DNA from: SHZI01 sp964384525
GTDB taxonomy: Bacteria; Pseudomonadota; Gammaproteobacteria; Steroidobacterales; GCA-2729495
Direction: 5' to 3'
Assembly (NCBI GenBank): GCA_964384525.1
Contig: CAYLKO010000029.1
Location: 1 to 31,381 of the forward strand
DNA: 31,381 bases
In this document: piece after piece, positions 14,417 to 22,479 of the stretch
Layout of the letters: every line of letters starts with the position of its first letter
How positions within the stretch are numbered: position 1 is the stretch's first letter
The notes under the pieces: model-generated
The model's database searches: none
Told to the model about the DNA's origin: nothing
What the model saw: the letters and a program-made list of their open reading frames with translations, nothing else
Program-made: the position numbers and the translations under genes

Positions 14417-16834
14417 CTAGTACTGGGCGCCGAAGTTCTTCCGGAAGCCCACATGCCAGGTCCGGGGAGCCTGGTAGTACGGCACGCCGGCCAGCGCCGT
14501 GACCAGCATCGTCCGGTCATTGCAGTTCTTGCACTCGGCCACCACCGACCAGCTCTGGTCATTGTTCACGAGCTGCAGCGAGGCGTCGTAGGTCGTGTAG
14601 CCGTCGATCTCGAACCTCGGGCCACCGGTGCTGAAGGTGTTGTGCTTGCCCACTGAATAGAGATAGGCGCTGGGCACGAGGTCGTATTCGGGGGTCAGCA
14701 TCCAGACATAGCTGCCACCGAAGGTGACGGTGTAGTCCGGCACCTTGGTCGGCTCGGCAATGCTGCCGTCGAACTTGACGATGCCCGAACCGCACTGGGT
14801 GTTGGTATTGATGCAGGTCTGCTGCTGCTGCTGGATTTCAGGCGACAGGTTCTTGTACTTCCCGTCGCCCGTGCCCACGTTCAGAAGGACCGTGAGGTTC
14901 TCGACCGGGACGAAAACGAATTCAGCCTCGATGCCCTTGTTCTCGAGATCCGCAAAGTTCTTCGTGATGAACTGCACCTGGCCGCTGATCGGCTGGAAAG
15001 CCGTCGGCACCTGGAAATCCGACACATCCAGATAGAAGGCCGTCAGGTTGGCACGCATGCGGCCGTCCAGCCATTCCGAGCGCATCCCCAGCTCATAGGA
15101 CCAGACTTTCTCCGGGCCGAAGGGCTGCAGCTGGTCAGGCGTGGTGCCACGGGCGTTCCAGCCGCCGGACTTGAAACCCCGGGTGGCGGAGGCAAAGAAA
15201 TTCAACTGGTCATCCACCGTGTACTGCAGGGCCACGCGTGGCGTCCACAGCGACTCATCCTGCTTGCGCGGGATGTTGGCAAAGCTCGGGTTGATGCCGT
15301 GCAGATCGTCCAGGTTGGCGTTGGTGATATCGCTGTCGGCAATGCCGTCGCCATTCGCGTCGGCAAAGCACGGGGGGATGGCGCCCACCCGACACGGCTG
15401 GTTATCGGAGAAGGACACATCCTTGCGCTCATCGGTGTAACGCACGCCCAGCGTGGCGGTCCAGTGATCGCCGAACTTGTAGTCACCCTGGACATAGACG
15501 GCCCACGTATCCGTCTTGTTCTTCAACACCCGATCCGCCAGCACGGCCGGAACGTAATTGCCGGTCTGCTGGAAGGGAGGGCCGGACAGGCCCAGGTCGA
15601 AATCAAACAGGTCGCCGAAATCGGTGTCGTTGTCTTCGTGCAGATAGAAGGCGCCAGCGACGTATTCCACGCTGTCACCGAAGTTGCCGGCAAACTTGAA
15701 CTCCTGGGAGAACTGCTCGTGTTCGCTGTCGTTGGCGACCACGAAACCGCCGTAGGTCGATGGGGCCTCGCCGAAATTCGCCCGGTTGGCGGCATTGCCA
15801 TTCAGGAAGTCCAGCGCATATTCCTGGGTGAAATCGCGCCAGCCGGTGATGGAGCTCAGCGTGCCGGCGGCAGTGGCCCAGTCCACATTCAGATAGGCGT
15901 TGAACGACTCGACTTCATTGCCCAGCCCGAAGTTGCGCTTGTCACCGGTGAAAAACGGCTGCAATGCATTACTGTGCTTGGAGAAGCCGGTGCGGGTAAT
16001 CCGGCGGCTGCCGCTCTTGGAGTTGGCCAGGTTGGCTTTCTGGTCGTCTTCGTAGTCCAGCGCCAGGTCAACCGTCAGGTCGTCGGTGGCCAGCCAGCGG
16101 ACGGCGGCCCGCAGGCCGTAATTGTCTTCACCATTCAGCTCTTCTCCGTTGGTGATGTTGTCCACATAGCCATCATCATCGATGTAATAGCCGGAGAATT
16201 TGGTCAGCACGGTGCTGGACAGCGGGATGTCGATGCTGCCGCGGGCGTTGTAGCGGTCGAAGGAACCGTAACCGCCCTCCACATAGCCACCGAGTTCTTC
16301 ACCCGGCTTTTTCAGGATGATGCGCACCGCGCCACCCGTGGTATTGCGGCCGAACAGCGTGCCCTGCGGGCCACGCAGCACCTCGATGCGATCCACATCG
16401 AAGAGCGTGAAATTGTTGGCGCTCTGCCGGGCCACATAGACGTCATCGATGTAGCTGCCAACCGGCGGGTCGAAGGTGGCGATGGATTCGGAGTTGCCGA
16501 GGCCGCGGATGGTGTAGGCATTGGCCGTGCCGAGGCCGGTGTTGTTGTGGCCAATCAGGTTGGGGACCAGATGGGCGGCATCCAGGGCATCGGTAACCTG
16601 CAGTCGGTCCAGCTGGTCGGCACTGAAAGCCGAGACGGCCAGTGGCACGTCCTGCAGCTGCTGCTCGCGGCGCTGCGCCGTAACGATGACTTCGGTCATC
16701 AGGGACGATGAATCCGTGCTTGAGTTCCCGGTTGCATCCTGGGCAAGCGATACGGCTGGCAGCAGCAGTGTCGCCGCCAGTGGCAGTGTCAGCAGGCCGG
16801 CACGACGGTGAATGTGCGAGATGCCTTGGATCAT
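14417..16834 (-). CDS. TonB-dependent outer membrane receptor
   Basis: Outer-membrane gated channel powered by TonB-ExbBD, 805 residues. It has a signal peptide (cleavage near SLA-QD, about residue 31) and a TonB-box-like EVIVTAQRR at 48-56. The plug domain contains RIEVLRGPQGTLFGRNTTGG, and a 22-strand-type barrel runs to an aromatic C-terminus (KNFGAQY). It belongs to the broad 'iron complex receptor' type common in sphingomonads and Steroidobacter-like bacteria, whose ligands are often not siderophores. Oddities are an EF-hand-like loop (DANGDGIADSD, near residue 490) flanked by two cysteines, and a CKNC motif near residue 767. The ATG is preceded by GGGG at about -11. Confidence 0.95.
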   Translation of the reverse strand: MIQGISHIHRRAGLLTLPLAATLLLPAVSLAQDATGNSSTDSSSLMTEVIVTAQRREQQLQDVPLAVSAFSADQLDRLQVTDALDAAHLVPNLIGHNNTGLGTANAYTIRGLGNSESIATFDPPVGSYIDDVYVARQSANNFTLFDVDRIEVLRGPQGTLFGRNTTGGAVRIILKKPGEELGGYVEGGYGSFDRYNARGSIDIPLSSTVLTKFSGYYIDDDGYVDNITNGEELNGEDNYGLRAAVRWLATDDLTVDLALDYEDDQKANLANSKSGSRRITRTGFSKHSNALQPFFTGDKRNFGLGNEVESFNAYLNVDWATAAGTLSSITGWRDFTQEYALDFLNGNAANRANFGEAPSTYGGFVVANDSEHEQFSQEFKFAGNFGDSVEYVAGAFYLHEDNDTDFGDLFDFDLGLSGPPFQQTGNYVPAVLADRVLKNKTDTWAVYVQGDYKFGDHWTATLGVRYTDERKDVSFSDNQPCRVGAIPPCFADANGDGIADSDITNANLDDLHGINPSFANIPRKQDESLWTPRVALQYTVDDQLNFFASATRGFKSGGWNARGTTPDQLQPFGPEKVWSYELGMRSEWLDGRMRANLTAFYLDVSDFQVPTAFQPISGQVQFITKNFADLENKGIEAEFVFVPVENLTVLLNVGTGDGKYKNLSPEIQQQQQTCINTNTQCGSGIVKFDGSIAEPTKVPDYTVTFGGSYVWMLTPEYDLVPSAYLYSVGKHNTFSTGGPRFEIDGYTTYDASLQLVNNDQSWSVVAECKNCNDRTMLVTALAGVPYYQAPRTWHVGFRKNFGAQY

Positions 16835-16864
16835 GGCAGATACCCCATTATTGATTCAGCGGAA

Positions 16865-16890
16865 CGTTGCATGAAAACCACACTGCAACG
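16865..16890. promoter_or_regulatory. perfect inverted repeat upstream of the TonB-dependent receptor
   Basis: CGTTGCA (16865-16871) and TGCAACG (16884-16890) form a perfect 7-bp inverted repeat with a 12-bp spacer, 30 bp upstream of the receptor ATG. On the minus strand a possible -10 AATAAT (16847-16852) lies just downstream, so the dyad would overlap the -35 region. It looks like a repressor or activator site. I cannot name the regulator. Confidence 0.5.
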
Positions 16891-16999
16891 CCTTGGGCAG
16901 GAAGGCCGCAATTATTCCCCATGCACCATGTGGCGAGCAAGTCAGCTGCCCCGGGGCACGTCAGCCAGGAACATTTGCGGCTGCATTGCAGGTGCAGAT

Positions 17000-17746
17000 T
17001 CAGAGCGGCTTCGGTGGCCAGGCGAGCGATGGGTCGCGAACGTGATAGACCTTGCCGATGCAGGCCTGGTCGGCCACGCAACCCACCGTGAGTGCGGCGA
17101 GATCAGCGCGGGTCATCGGCCCGATCACGGTGTGGTCCTCGGTCAGGGTGGCCTTGCCGGTTGGTGGTGTGCCATCCGGATGCAAACGGGTGTTGCGGAT
17201 GATGGTCCACTCGAGGCCGCTGTTGCGAACCAGATTCTCGCCCACGCCCTGATCCTTCAATCGATCCAGCATGCCGGGCACTTTTTCCCAGCCCAGATTG
17301 GCGAAGTTCTCCGCGTTCTGCCCGGCACCCACCGCACTGCTGTGAATGATCCGGGTGACGCCGCCGGCCTTCGCTGCGGCGAGCAGCGGCGCCATGCCCT
17401 TCTCGTAGAAATGTATGTCGCCGTCCTCGACGCGTACGGCGGTGATCACGGTTGTGAATCGTGCGGGCTTGAAGGCTGCAGCCACCTCGGCCGGCTGCAT
17501 CAGATCGCCTTCGATGTAGTGGACCGGCAGGCTCTTCAGTCGCGTCCGGTCCGAGCCGGCCCGGGTGAACACCGTGACCTCATCGCCCCGGGCCACCAGC
17601 CGCTGAACGATCTCTGCACCCAGTTGCCCCGTCCCGCCGAACACGAGCACCCGTGCGGGCTCGGCTGCCTGTACACCACTCCCGATCAGGGGCGCCATGA
17701 TGCCAAGCAGCGCTGCAAGCGCTCGACCGAAAATCCGTTGCTTCAT
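17000..17746 (-). CDS. exported NAD(P)-binding Rossmann protein (NmrA/SDR-like)
   Basis: A 248-residue atypical short-chain dehydrogenase-like protein. The N-terminus is a clear signal peptide (hydrophobic residues 8-22, cleavage near VQA-AE at 27-28). A Rossmann fold follows with GGTGQLG at about 37-43, an acidic DLMQP segment, a SSAVGAG strand, and LEWTIIRNTRL typical of the NAD(P)H-binding NmrA-like group. The start ATG 17746 has GGAG seven nt upstream. An upstream TTG (17764) is less likely. It follows dusB by 21 bp on the same strand. A signal peptide on a nicotinamide-cofactor fold is unusual, because the periplasm lacks a free NAD(P)H pool. It may bind another ligand or be a mis-assigned start. 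Confidence 0.8.
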   Translation of the reverse strand: MKQRIFGRALAALLGIMAPLIGSGVQAAEPARVLVFGGTGQLGAEIVQRLVARGDEVTVFTRAGSDRTRLKSLPVHYIEGDLMQPAEVAAAFKPARFTTVITAVRVEDGDIHFYEKGMAPLLAAAKAGGVTRIIHSSAVGAGQNAENFANLGWEKVPGMLDRLKDQGVGENLVRNSGLEWTIIRNTRLHPDGTPPTGKATLTEDHTVIGPMTRADLAALTVGCVADQACIGKVYHVRDPSLAWPPKPL

Positions 17747-17767
17747 TTTCCTGCTCCAGTTCAATAA

Positions 17768-18769
17768 CTACACGATTCGGTGTCCGGTACCGGAATTGGT
17801 AGGTACCGGATTGGCGAGGTAGGCGAGGGTGAGGGCGCGCTGTTCGGTGGTGGTTTCGGCGCGGTTGATGGAGGCCTTGAAGTGCGGTGCAGACGGATGG
17901 TTGGCGGCTACGTACCAGCCCAGATGCTTGCGGGCAACACGAACGCCGAGATGTTCGCCATAAAAATCGTGGAGCGCATCGAGATGCTCCAGCAGGATTT
18001 CGCTCACTTCAGCGGCTGACGGCGGCGCCAGCAGGCTGCCGGTTGCGAGGTAGTGCGCGATCTCGCGGAAGATCCACGGCCGGCCAAAGGCGGAGCGGCC
18101 GAGCATCAACGCATCGCAGCCGGTGGTGCGCAGCACGTGGGCGGCCTTCTGCGGGGTGTCGATGTCGCCATTGACGATGACCGGAATGCGCACCGCGGCC
18201 TTCACCGCCGCAACACTTTCATACTCCGCAACGCCCATGAAAAAATCCTGACGGGTGCGCCCATGCACCGCGATGGCGGCGATGCCGGCGGCTTCGGCAA
18301 TCCGCGCAATGCGCACGGCGTTGCGTTCGTCCGGGCTGTAACCAGTCCGGATCTTCAGCGTCACCGGCACCGGCACGGCGGCCACGACCGCAGCCAGTAT
18401 CGCGGCCACCAGCGGTTCATCGCGGAGCAGCGCCGAACCGGCCGCAACATTGCACACCTTCTTCGCCGGGCAACCCATGTTGATGTCGATGATCTGCGCG
18501 CCCAGCGCCACATTGTGGCGCGCTGCATGCGCGAGCACCTGCGGATCCGTGCCGGCCAGCTGCACGCTCACCGGTCCGGCTTCACCGGCGTGATCCATCC
18601 GCAGCCGGGATTTGCGCGTGGCCCACAACCGTGGTTCCGCCGTCGTCATCTCGGACACGGCAAGGCCGGCGCCAAGCCGCCGGCACAACTGCCGGAACGG
18701 CTTGTCGGTAACCCCCGCCATGGGGGCCAGGATCACCGGCGGGCTGATGTGATGTGCGCCAAGCTGCAT
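17768..18769 (-). CDS. dusB: tRNA-dihydrouridine synthase B
   Basis: FMN- and NADPH-dependent enzyme that reduces uridine to dihydrouridine in tRNA. From ATG 18769 it is 333 residues. Family landmarks are LAPMAGVTDKPFR near residue 14, INMGCPAKKV with the catalytic cysteine at residue 100 (the same number as I recall for E. coli DusB), the HGRTR FMN/tRNA motif and VNGDIDTP. The frame stays open 255 bp further upstream, but that extension runs across the divergent DUF255 gene and lacks homology, so the internal start is chosen. There is no Shine-Dalgarno sequence. A TACCAT box sits 8 nt before the ATG. In many proteobacteria dusB is followed by fis. Here it is followed by the exported Rossmann protein. 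Confidence 0.95.
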   Translation of the reverse strand: MQLGAHHISPPVILAPMAGVTDKPFRQLCRRLGAGLAVSEMTTAEPRLWATRKSRLRMDHAGEAGPVSVQLAGTDPQVLAHAARHNVALGAQIIDINMGCPAKKVCNVAAGSALLRDEPLVAAILAAVVAAVPVPVTLKIRTGYSPDERNAVRIARIAEAAGIAAIAVHGRTRQDFFMGVAEYESVAAVKAAVRIPVIVNGDIDTPQKAAHVLRTTGCDALMLGRSAFGRPWIFREIAHYLATGSLLAPPSAAEVSEILLEHLDALHDFYGEHLGVRVARKHLGWYVAANHPSAPHFKASINRAETTTEQRALTLAYLANPVPTNSGTGHRIV

Positions 18770-18831
18770 GAGGCGGCATGGTAACGAATTCGCCGATCCC
18801 GGCGGCTGCCGATTTCGGGTAACGTGACCGC
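18770..18831. promoter_or_regulatory. divergent -10 boxes between dusB and the DUF255 gene
   Basis: Minus-strand TACCAT (18778-18783) ends 8 nt before the dusB ATG, the same arrangement as before lgt. Plus-strand TAACGT (18820-18825) ends 6 nt before the DUF255 ATG. Neither start has a Shine-Dalgarno sequence and no -35 is evident. This suggests leaderless transcripts, as inference. Confidence 0.38.
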
Positions 18832-20913
18832 ATGAATCACCTTGCACATGAAACCAGCCCGTACCTGCTGCAGCACGCCGACAACCCGGTCGACTGGTAT
18901 CCCTGGAACGAGGCGGCGCTGGCCAGGGCCAAGGCGGAAAACAAGCCCATTTTGCTGTCCATCGGCTATTCCGCCTGTCACTGGTGCCATGTGATGGCGC
19001 ACGAGTCTTTCGAAGACCCGGCAACGGCCGAGCTCATGAATCGCCTGTTCATCAACATCAAGGTGGACCGCGAAGAGCGCCCCGATCTGGACCGCATTTA
19101 TCAGCTCGCCCATCAGCTCATCGCCCAGCGCGGTGGTGGCTGGCCGCTCACGATGTTCCTGACACCCGCGGACCAGGTGCCGTTTTTTGGCGGCACCTAT
19201 TTCCCCGATACCGCGAAGTACGGCATGCCCTCCTTCCGGCAGGTGCTGGAGCGGGTGGCTGCCTACCATGCAGAGCACGCCGCCGATGTGCAGGGTCAGG
19301 CCGATGCCCTGCGGGAAGCCTTTGCCCGCCTGGAGCCGCAGCATGCCTCACTGCCGCCCGGCGCGGTGCCGCCACTCGATGGTGCACCGCTGGCGGAATT
19401 CCGTGCGATCAGCGAACAGCAAATCGATCGCGAACAGGGCGGCTTCGGCGGCGCACCCAAATTTCCCCATCCCACGACCATCGATCGGCTGCTGCGCCAC
19501 TGGCGCCGGACCGCACACGACGCCAAGCCCGACAAGGAGGCACTGTACTTCGCGGCCCTGACCCTGCAGCGCATGGCCGAAGGCGGCATCTACGATCATC
19601 TGGGGGGCGGCTTCTGCCGCTACTCGGTCGATACGAGCTGGACGATTCCGCACTTCGAGAAAATGCTCTACGACAACGGGCCGTTGCTCGCGCTGTACGC
19701 CCAGCTGTTCCAGATCAGTGCCGACGAAACCTTCAGAACCGTGGCTCGCGAAACCGCCGACTGGGTGCTGCGCGACATGAGCTCGCCAGCCGGCGGCTTT
19801 TATTCCAGCCTGGATGCCGATTCCGAAGGCCAGGAAGGCAAGTTCTACGTGTGGACACCGGAGCAGGTGCGCGCCGTCGTTGACGCCGAAGAGTATGCCG
19901 TGCTCGCGCCCCGCTTCGGTCTCGACCGGCCGGCCAATTTCGAAGAGCCACATCACCAGGTCCACGCCTGGCATCTGCGCGTGTACCAGAGCGTCGAGCA
20001 GGTTGCCAAGGCAAGCGCACAGCCGGTCTCCACCGTGCGTCGCCTGCTGATGTCCGGCCGGGCGAAGCTGCTGGCAGCCCGGAACACGCGCATCCGGCCG
20101 GGCCTCGACAACAAGGTACTGACAAGCTGGAATGCCCTGATGATCCGTGGCCTCGCGATCGCCGCGCGGGTTCTGGATCGCAGCGACTATGCCGATCGCG
20201 CGGCAGCGGCTGTCGATTTCCTGCGCCGTGAACTGCTGGTCGATGGCCAGCTCAAGGCCACCTGGAAGGATGGTCGCGCCCATCTCAACGCCTCCCTCGA
20301 CGATTACGCCTTCCTGCTGGATGCCGTGATCGAGCTGCTGCAGACCCGCTGGAATACAGCCCACCTCGAGTTTGCCGTGGTGCTGGCCGATGGCCTGCTG
20401 GCGCGCTTCGAGGATGGCGGGAATGGCGGCTTCTGGTTCACCAGTCACGACCACGAAGCACTTCTGCATCGTTCCAAACCGATGGCCGACGAAGCACTGC
20501 CCTCGGGAAACGGCGTGGCGGCCTATGCGCTGGCACGCCTTGGTTACCTGCTGGTCGAGCCCCGTTATCTGGATGCCGCCGAACGCACCCTGCACGCTGG
20601 CTGGGCAGCCATGCAAGAATATCCGCATGCCCACGCCTCCCTGCTGAATGCGCTGGACGAGTATCTCGAACCGCCGGAGCTCGTCATCGTGCGCGGCGGG
20701 CCCGACGAGCTGCGGACATGGACCGCAACCCTGGCCGCAGCGTACAACCCGCGCCGCCTGGTGTTCGGTCTGCCGGCCGATGCAGAGCGCCTGCCACCGG
20801 CCCTGGCGAGCAAGGTTGCGGCGGCTCCCGGCACTGGCCCTCTGGCCTATGTTTGCCGTGGTACCGTTTGCAACGCCCCACTGAAGGATCTGGAGGAGCT
20901 GGCCAAGTCATGA
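18832..20913 (+). CDS. DUF255 thioredoxin-domain protein (YyaL/SPATA20 family)
   Basis: A 693-residue protein with an N-terminal thioredoxin-like DUF255 domain (about 1-165) and a long C-terminal region resembling the alpha/alpha barrel of N-acylglucosamine 2-epimerases. The N-terminus HETSPYLLQHADNPVDWYPW and the CHWC redox-type motif at 49-52 are diagnostic. GGGWPLTMFLTP and GGTYFP complete the domain. No signal peptide is seen, so it is cytosolic. Its biochemical role is not established for bacteria. It is divergent from dusB, and its stop overlaps the next gene's start by 4 nt. Confidence 0.93.
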   Translation: MNHLAHETSPYLLQHADNPVDWYPWNEAALARAKAENKPILLSIGYSACHWCHVMAHESFEDPATAELMNRLFINIKVDREERPDLDRIYQLAHQLIAQRGGGWPLTMFLTPADQVPFFGGTYFPDTAKYGMPSFRQVLERVAAYHAEHAADVQGQADALREAFARLEPQHASLPPGAVPPLDGAPLAEFRAISEQQIDREQGGFGGAPKFPHPTTIDRLLRHWRRTAHDAKPDKEALYFAALTLQRMAEGGIYDHLGGGFCRYSVDTSWTIPHFEKMLYDNGPLLALYAQLFQISADETFRTVARETADWVLRDMSSPAGGFYSSLDADSEGQEGKFYVWTPEQVRAVVDAEEYAVLAPRFGLDRPANFEEPHHQVHAWHLRVYQSVEQVAKASAQPVSTVRRLLMSGRAKLLAARNTRIRPGLDNKVLTSWNALMIRGLAIAARVLDRSDYADRAAAAVDFLRRELLVDGQLKATWKDGRAHLNASLDDYAFLLDAVIELLQTRWNTAHLEFAVVLADGLLARFEDGGNGGFWFTSHDHEALLHRSKPMADEALPSGNGVAAYALARLGYLLVEPRYLDAAERTLHAGWAAMQEYPHAHASLLNALDEYLEPPELVIVRGGPDELRTWTATLAAAYNPRRLVFGLPADAERLPPALASKVAAAPGTGPLAYVCRGTVCNAPLKDLEELAKS

Positions 20914-21668
20914 GCACGAAAACATCAGCATGGATCATTGCCGGTCTTCTGGCCTGCGCAAGCCTCGAGGTCGCTTTCGCCGAACAGGCGCTGACCGCAC
21001 GCGAGATCGTGAGCCGCGCACAGGCTGCCGCTGGCGGCGCGGCGTGGCTCAAGGCCGACACCAACATCATGCGGGGCCATGCCGAGCTCTGCCGGGATGG
21101 CCGGCGCGACGCCTGTGTAAAGGCCGATCACTACGTGATGTACCGGGTCTATCCAACCGAACTGAACCAGGCCCATGCGGGCAGCGGAAAATTCCGGCTC
21201 GATGCAAAGGCCGGCAGCCGGGTGATTTTCCAGGTCGCCTTCGATGGCAAGCACTCCTACAACCAGAACGGTGTCGTGGATGCCGCGCGGGCCAAAGCCG
21301 AGGAAGGCACCAGTTTCGGCTTCAGTGCGATTCGCTTCGCACTGGACGATGGCTTTCGCCTGGAGCGCCTGCTCGACGACGACGTTGAAGGCCGGCCATG
21401 CCACGTAATCCGGGTTACCGACCCATCCGGGCAGGCGACCCTGTTCAAGATCGACAGCAACAGCTCGGAGATCCTGTCCGGACAGTGGCAGACGCCACGG
21501 GGCTGGCACGAGCGGCGCTATTCAGAGTTCTACCGCGTCGGCGAGCAGGGATTTCTGCAGCCTGGCCGGGTGCGTCATTACTACGACGGGGTGAAGACGG
21601 TCGATATCCACTGGACCTCGGCCGAGATCGGCACACCGATTCCCGACCGCCTGTTCGTCCTCCCTTGA
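20910..21668 (+). CDS. secreted hypothetical protein, possibly LolA/LppX-like fold
   Basis: A 252-residue protein with a signal peptide (hydrophobic residues 8-22, cleavage near AFA-EQ). The mature part begins LTAREIVSRAQAAAGG and then alternates short strands (FRLDAKAGSRVIFQVAFDGKHSYNQNG; GRPCHVIRVTDPSGQATLFKID). This pattern resembles the outer-membrane lipoprotein-sorting (LolA-like) fold seen in many unnamed periplasmic proteins. This is a fold-level guess. The ATG at 20910 shares bases with the DUF255 stop (ATGA), and GGAGGAG about 14 nt upstream may help initiation. The frame is open further upstream inside DUF255, but the signal peptide fixes the start. It converges on pilE with a 24-bp gap. 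Confidence 0.75.
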   Translation: MSTKTSAWIIAGLLACASLEVAFAEQALTAREIVSRAQAAAGGAAWLKADTNIMRGHAELCRDGRRDACVKADHYVMYRVYPTELNQAHAGSGKFRLDAKAGSRVIFQVAFDGKHSYNQNGVVDAARAKAEEGTSFGFSAIRFALDDGFRLERLLDDDVEGRPCHVIRVTDPSGQATLFKIDSNSSEILSGQWQTPRGWHERRYSEFYRVGEQGFLQPGRVRHYYDGVKTVDIHWTSAEIGTPIPDRLFVLP

Positions 21669-21692
21669 GGCCAGGACGATCCGGGCAACGAC

Positions 21693-22106
21693 CTACCAGC
21701 AATGCTCCAGGGTATCCGTGCCGGTGACGGTCCGGACACCCGTATTGTCCAGCCCCAGATCACCACACTTCGCATCTTCAACCTGCGGCCCCTGGGGGGC
21801 CGCGGTCAGTGTGTAGGTGGTCGCATCGGGCACCGCCACGGTGACCGTGTAATAACCTTCCGCGGAGTAGCTGGTGTCGGCATCGGCGATGCCGCAGCCA
21901 ACCCCGTTGTAGCCACCGAACTGGGTGTAGCACCGCTCCAGGCGCTGGGCAACGTCATTCAACACCACGCGGCCATCGGCCCGGCGGCTCTTGATCACGC
22001 TCTGTTGATAACTCGGCACCGCAATCATCGCGAGGATGCTCGCAATGACCACCACGATCATCAACTCGATCAGCGTAAAGCCCTGGCTTCGTGCACGGCT
22101 GTTCAT
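21693..22106 (-). CDS. pilE: type IV pilin PilE (last gene of the minor-pilin operon)
   Basis: Prepilin assembled into or initiating the type IV pilus. From ATG 22106 it is 137 residues: leader MNSRARSQG, the cleavage/methylation motif FTLIELMIVV with Glu at +5, and a hydrophobic helix. A globular domain follows with four cysteines (RCYTQ, GVGCG, AKCGD, EHCW) that can form disulfides. A strong GCAGGAGC ribosome-binding site precedes ATG 22106. An upstream in-frame ATG (22154) would add 16 residues and destroy the short leader, so it is rejected. It lies 44 bp after the PilY2-like gene, matching the position of pilE in Pseudomonas. Confidence 0.92.
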   Translation of the reverse strand: MNSRARSQGFTLIELMIVVVIASILAMIAVPSYQQSVIKSRRADGRVVLNDVAQRLERCYTQFGGYNGVGCGIADADTSYSAEGYYTVTVAVPDATTYTLTAAPQGPQVEDAKCGDLGLDNTGVRTVTGTDTLEHCW

Positions 22107-22150
22107 GAAGGTTGCTCCTGCAACTATCCGCGATGGCGTGAAGCGACCCA

Positions 22151-22468
22151 TCAATCGGGCAGCACCGTGAGACTGCGGACCACCGGCGCGCCGTCGCCAC
22201 TGCCGGGCTGCAACTCCAGCCGCACCCGCTCACCCACCGACACATCGTTCAGCGAAGCCCGTTTCTTGCCGGGCACATTGATGACAACCGTGCTCGACAA
22301 GGCCCAGGTCTGGTCATCGGCCACAACCTGTCGGCCGGCCACATTGATTGCCTCGATGTGGGTGGTTACCGGCTCGTAGGCTGGGTCAGCTGCTGCCACC
22401 GCCTGAGTGCCACCGGCCATCAGCACTGCACAGAGCAGTCCGGCCATCCTGATCCTTGCAAACTGCAT
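22151..22468 (-). CDS. small exported PilY2-like protein (by position)
   Basis: A 105-residue protein with a signal peptide (about residues 8-26, cleavage near VAA-AD). The short beta-rich mature domain is patterned like a small OB/DUF5666-type barrel (RQVVADDQTWALSSTVVINV, VGERVRLELQPG). It sits exactly between pilY1 and pilE, where Pseudomonas has pilY2, so I call it PilY2-like from synteny. Sequence similarity cannot be judged here. ATG 22468 is preceded by GAGG at a good distance. A GTG at 22483 overlapping the pilY1 stop is an alternative start. Confidence 0.7.
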   Translation of the reverse strand: MQFARIRMAGLLCAVLMAGGTQAVAAADPAYEPVTTHIEAINVAGRQVVADDQTWALSSTVVINVPGKKRASLNDVSVGERVRLELQPGSGDGAPVVRSLTVLPD

Positions 22469-22479
22469 TATCGATTTCC

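Noticed and set aside
17768..19024. A 418-residue form of DusB starting upstream at 19024.
   Set aside because: The extra 85 residues are antisense to the well-conserved DUF255 N-terminus and unlike DusB. The ATG at 18769 puts the catalytic Cys at the family position.
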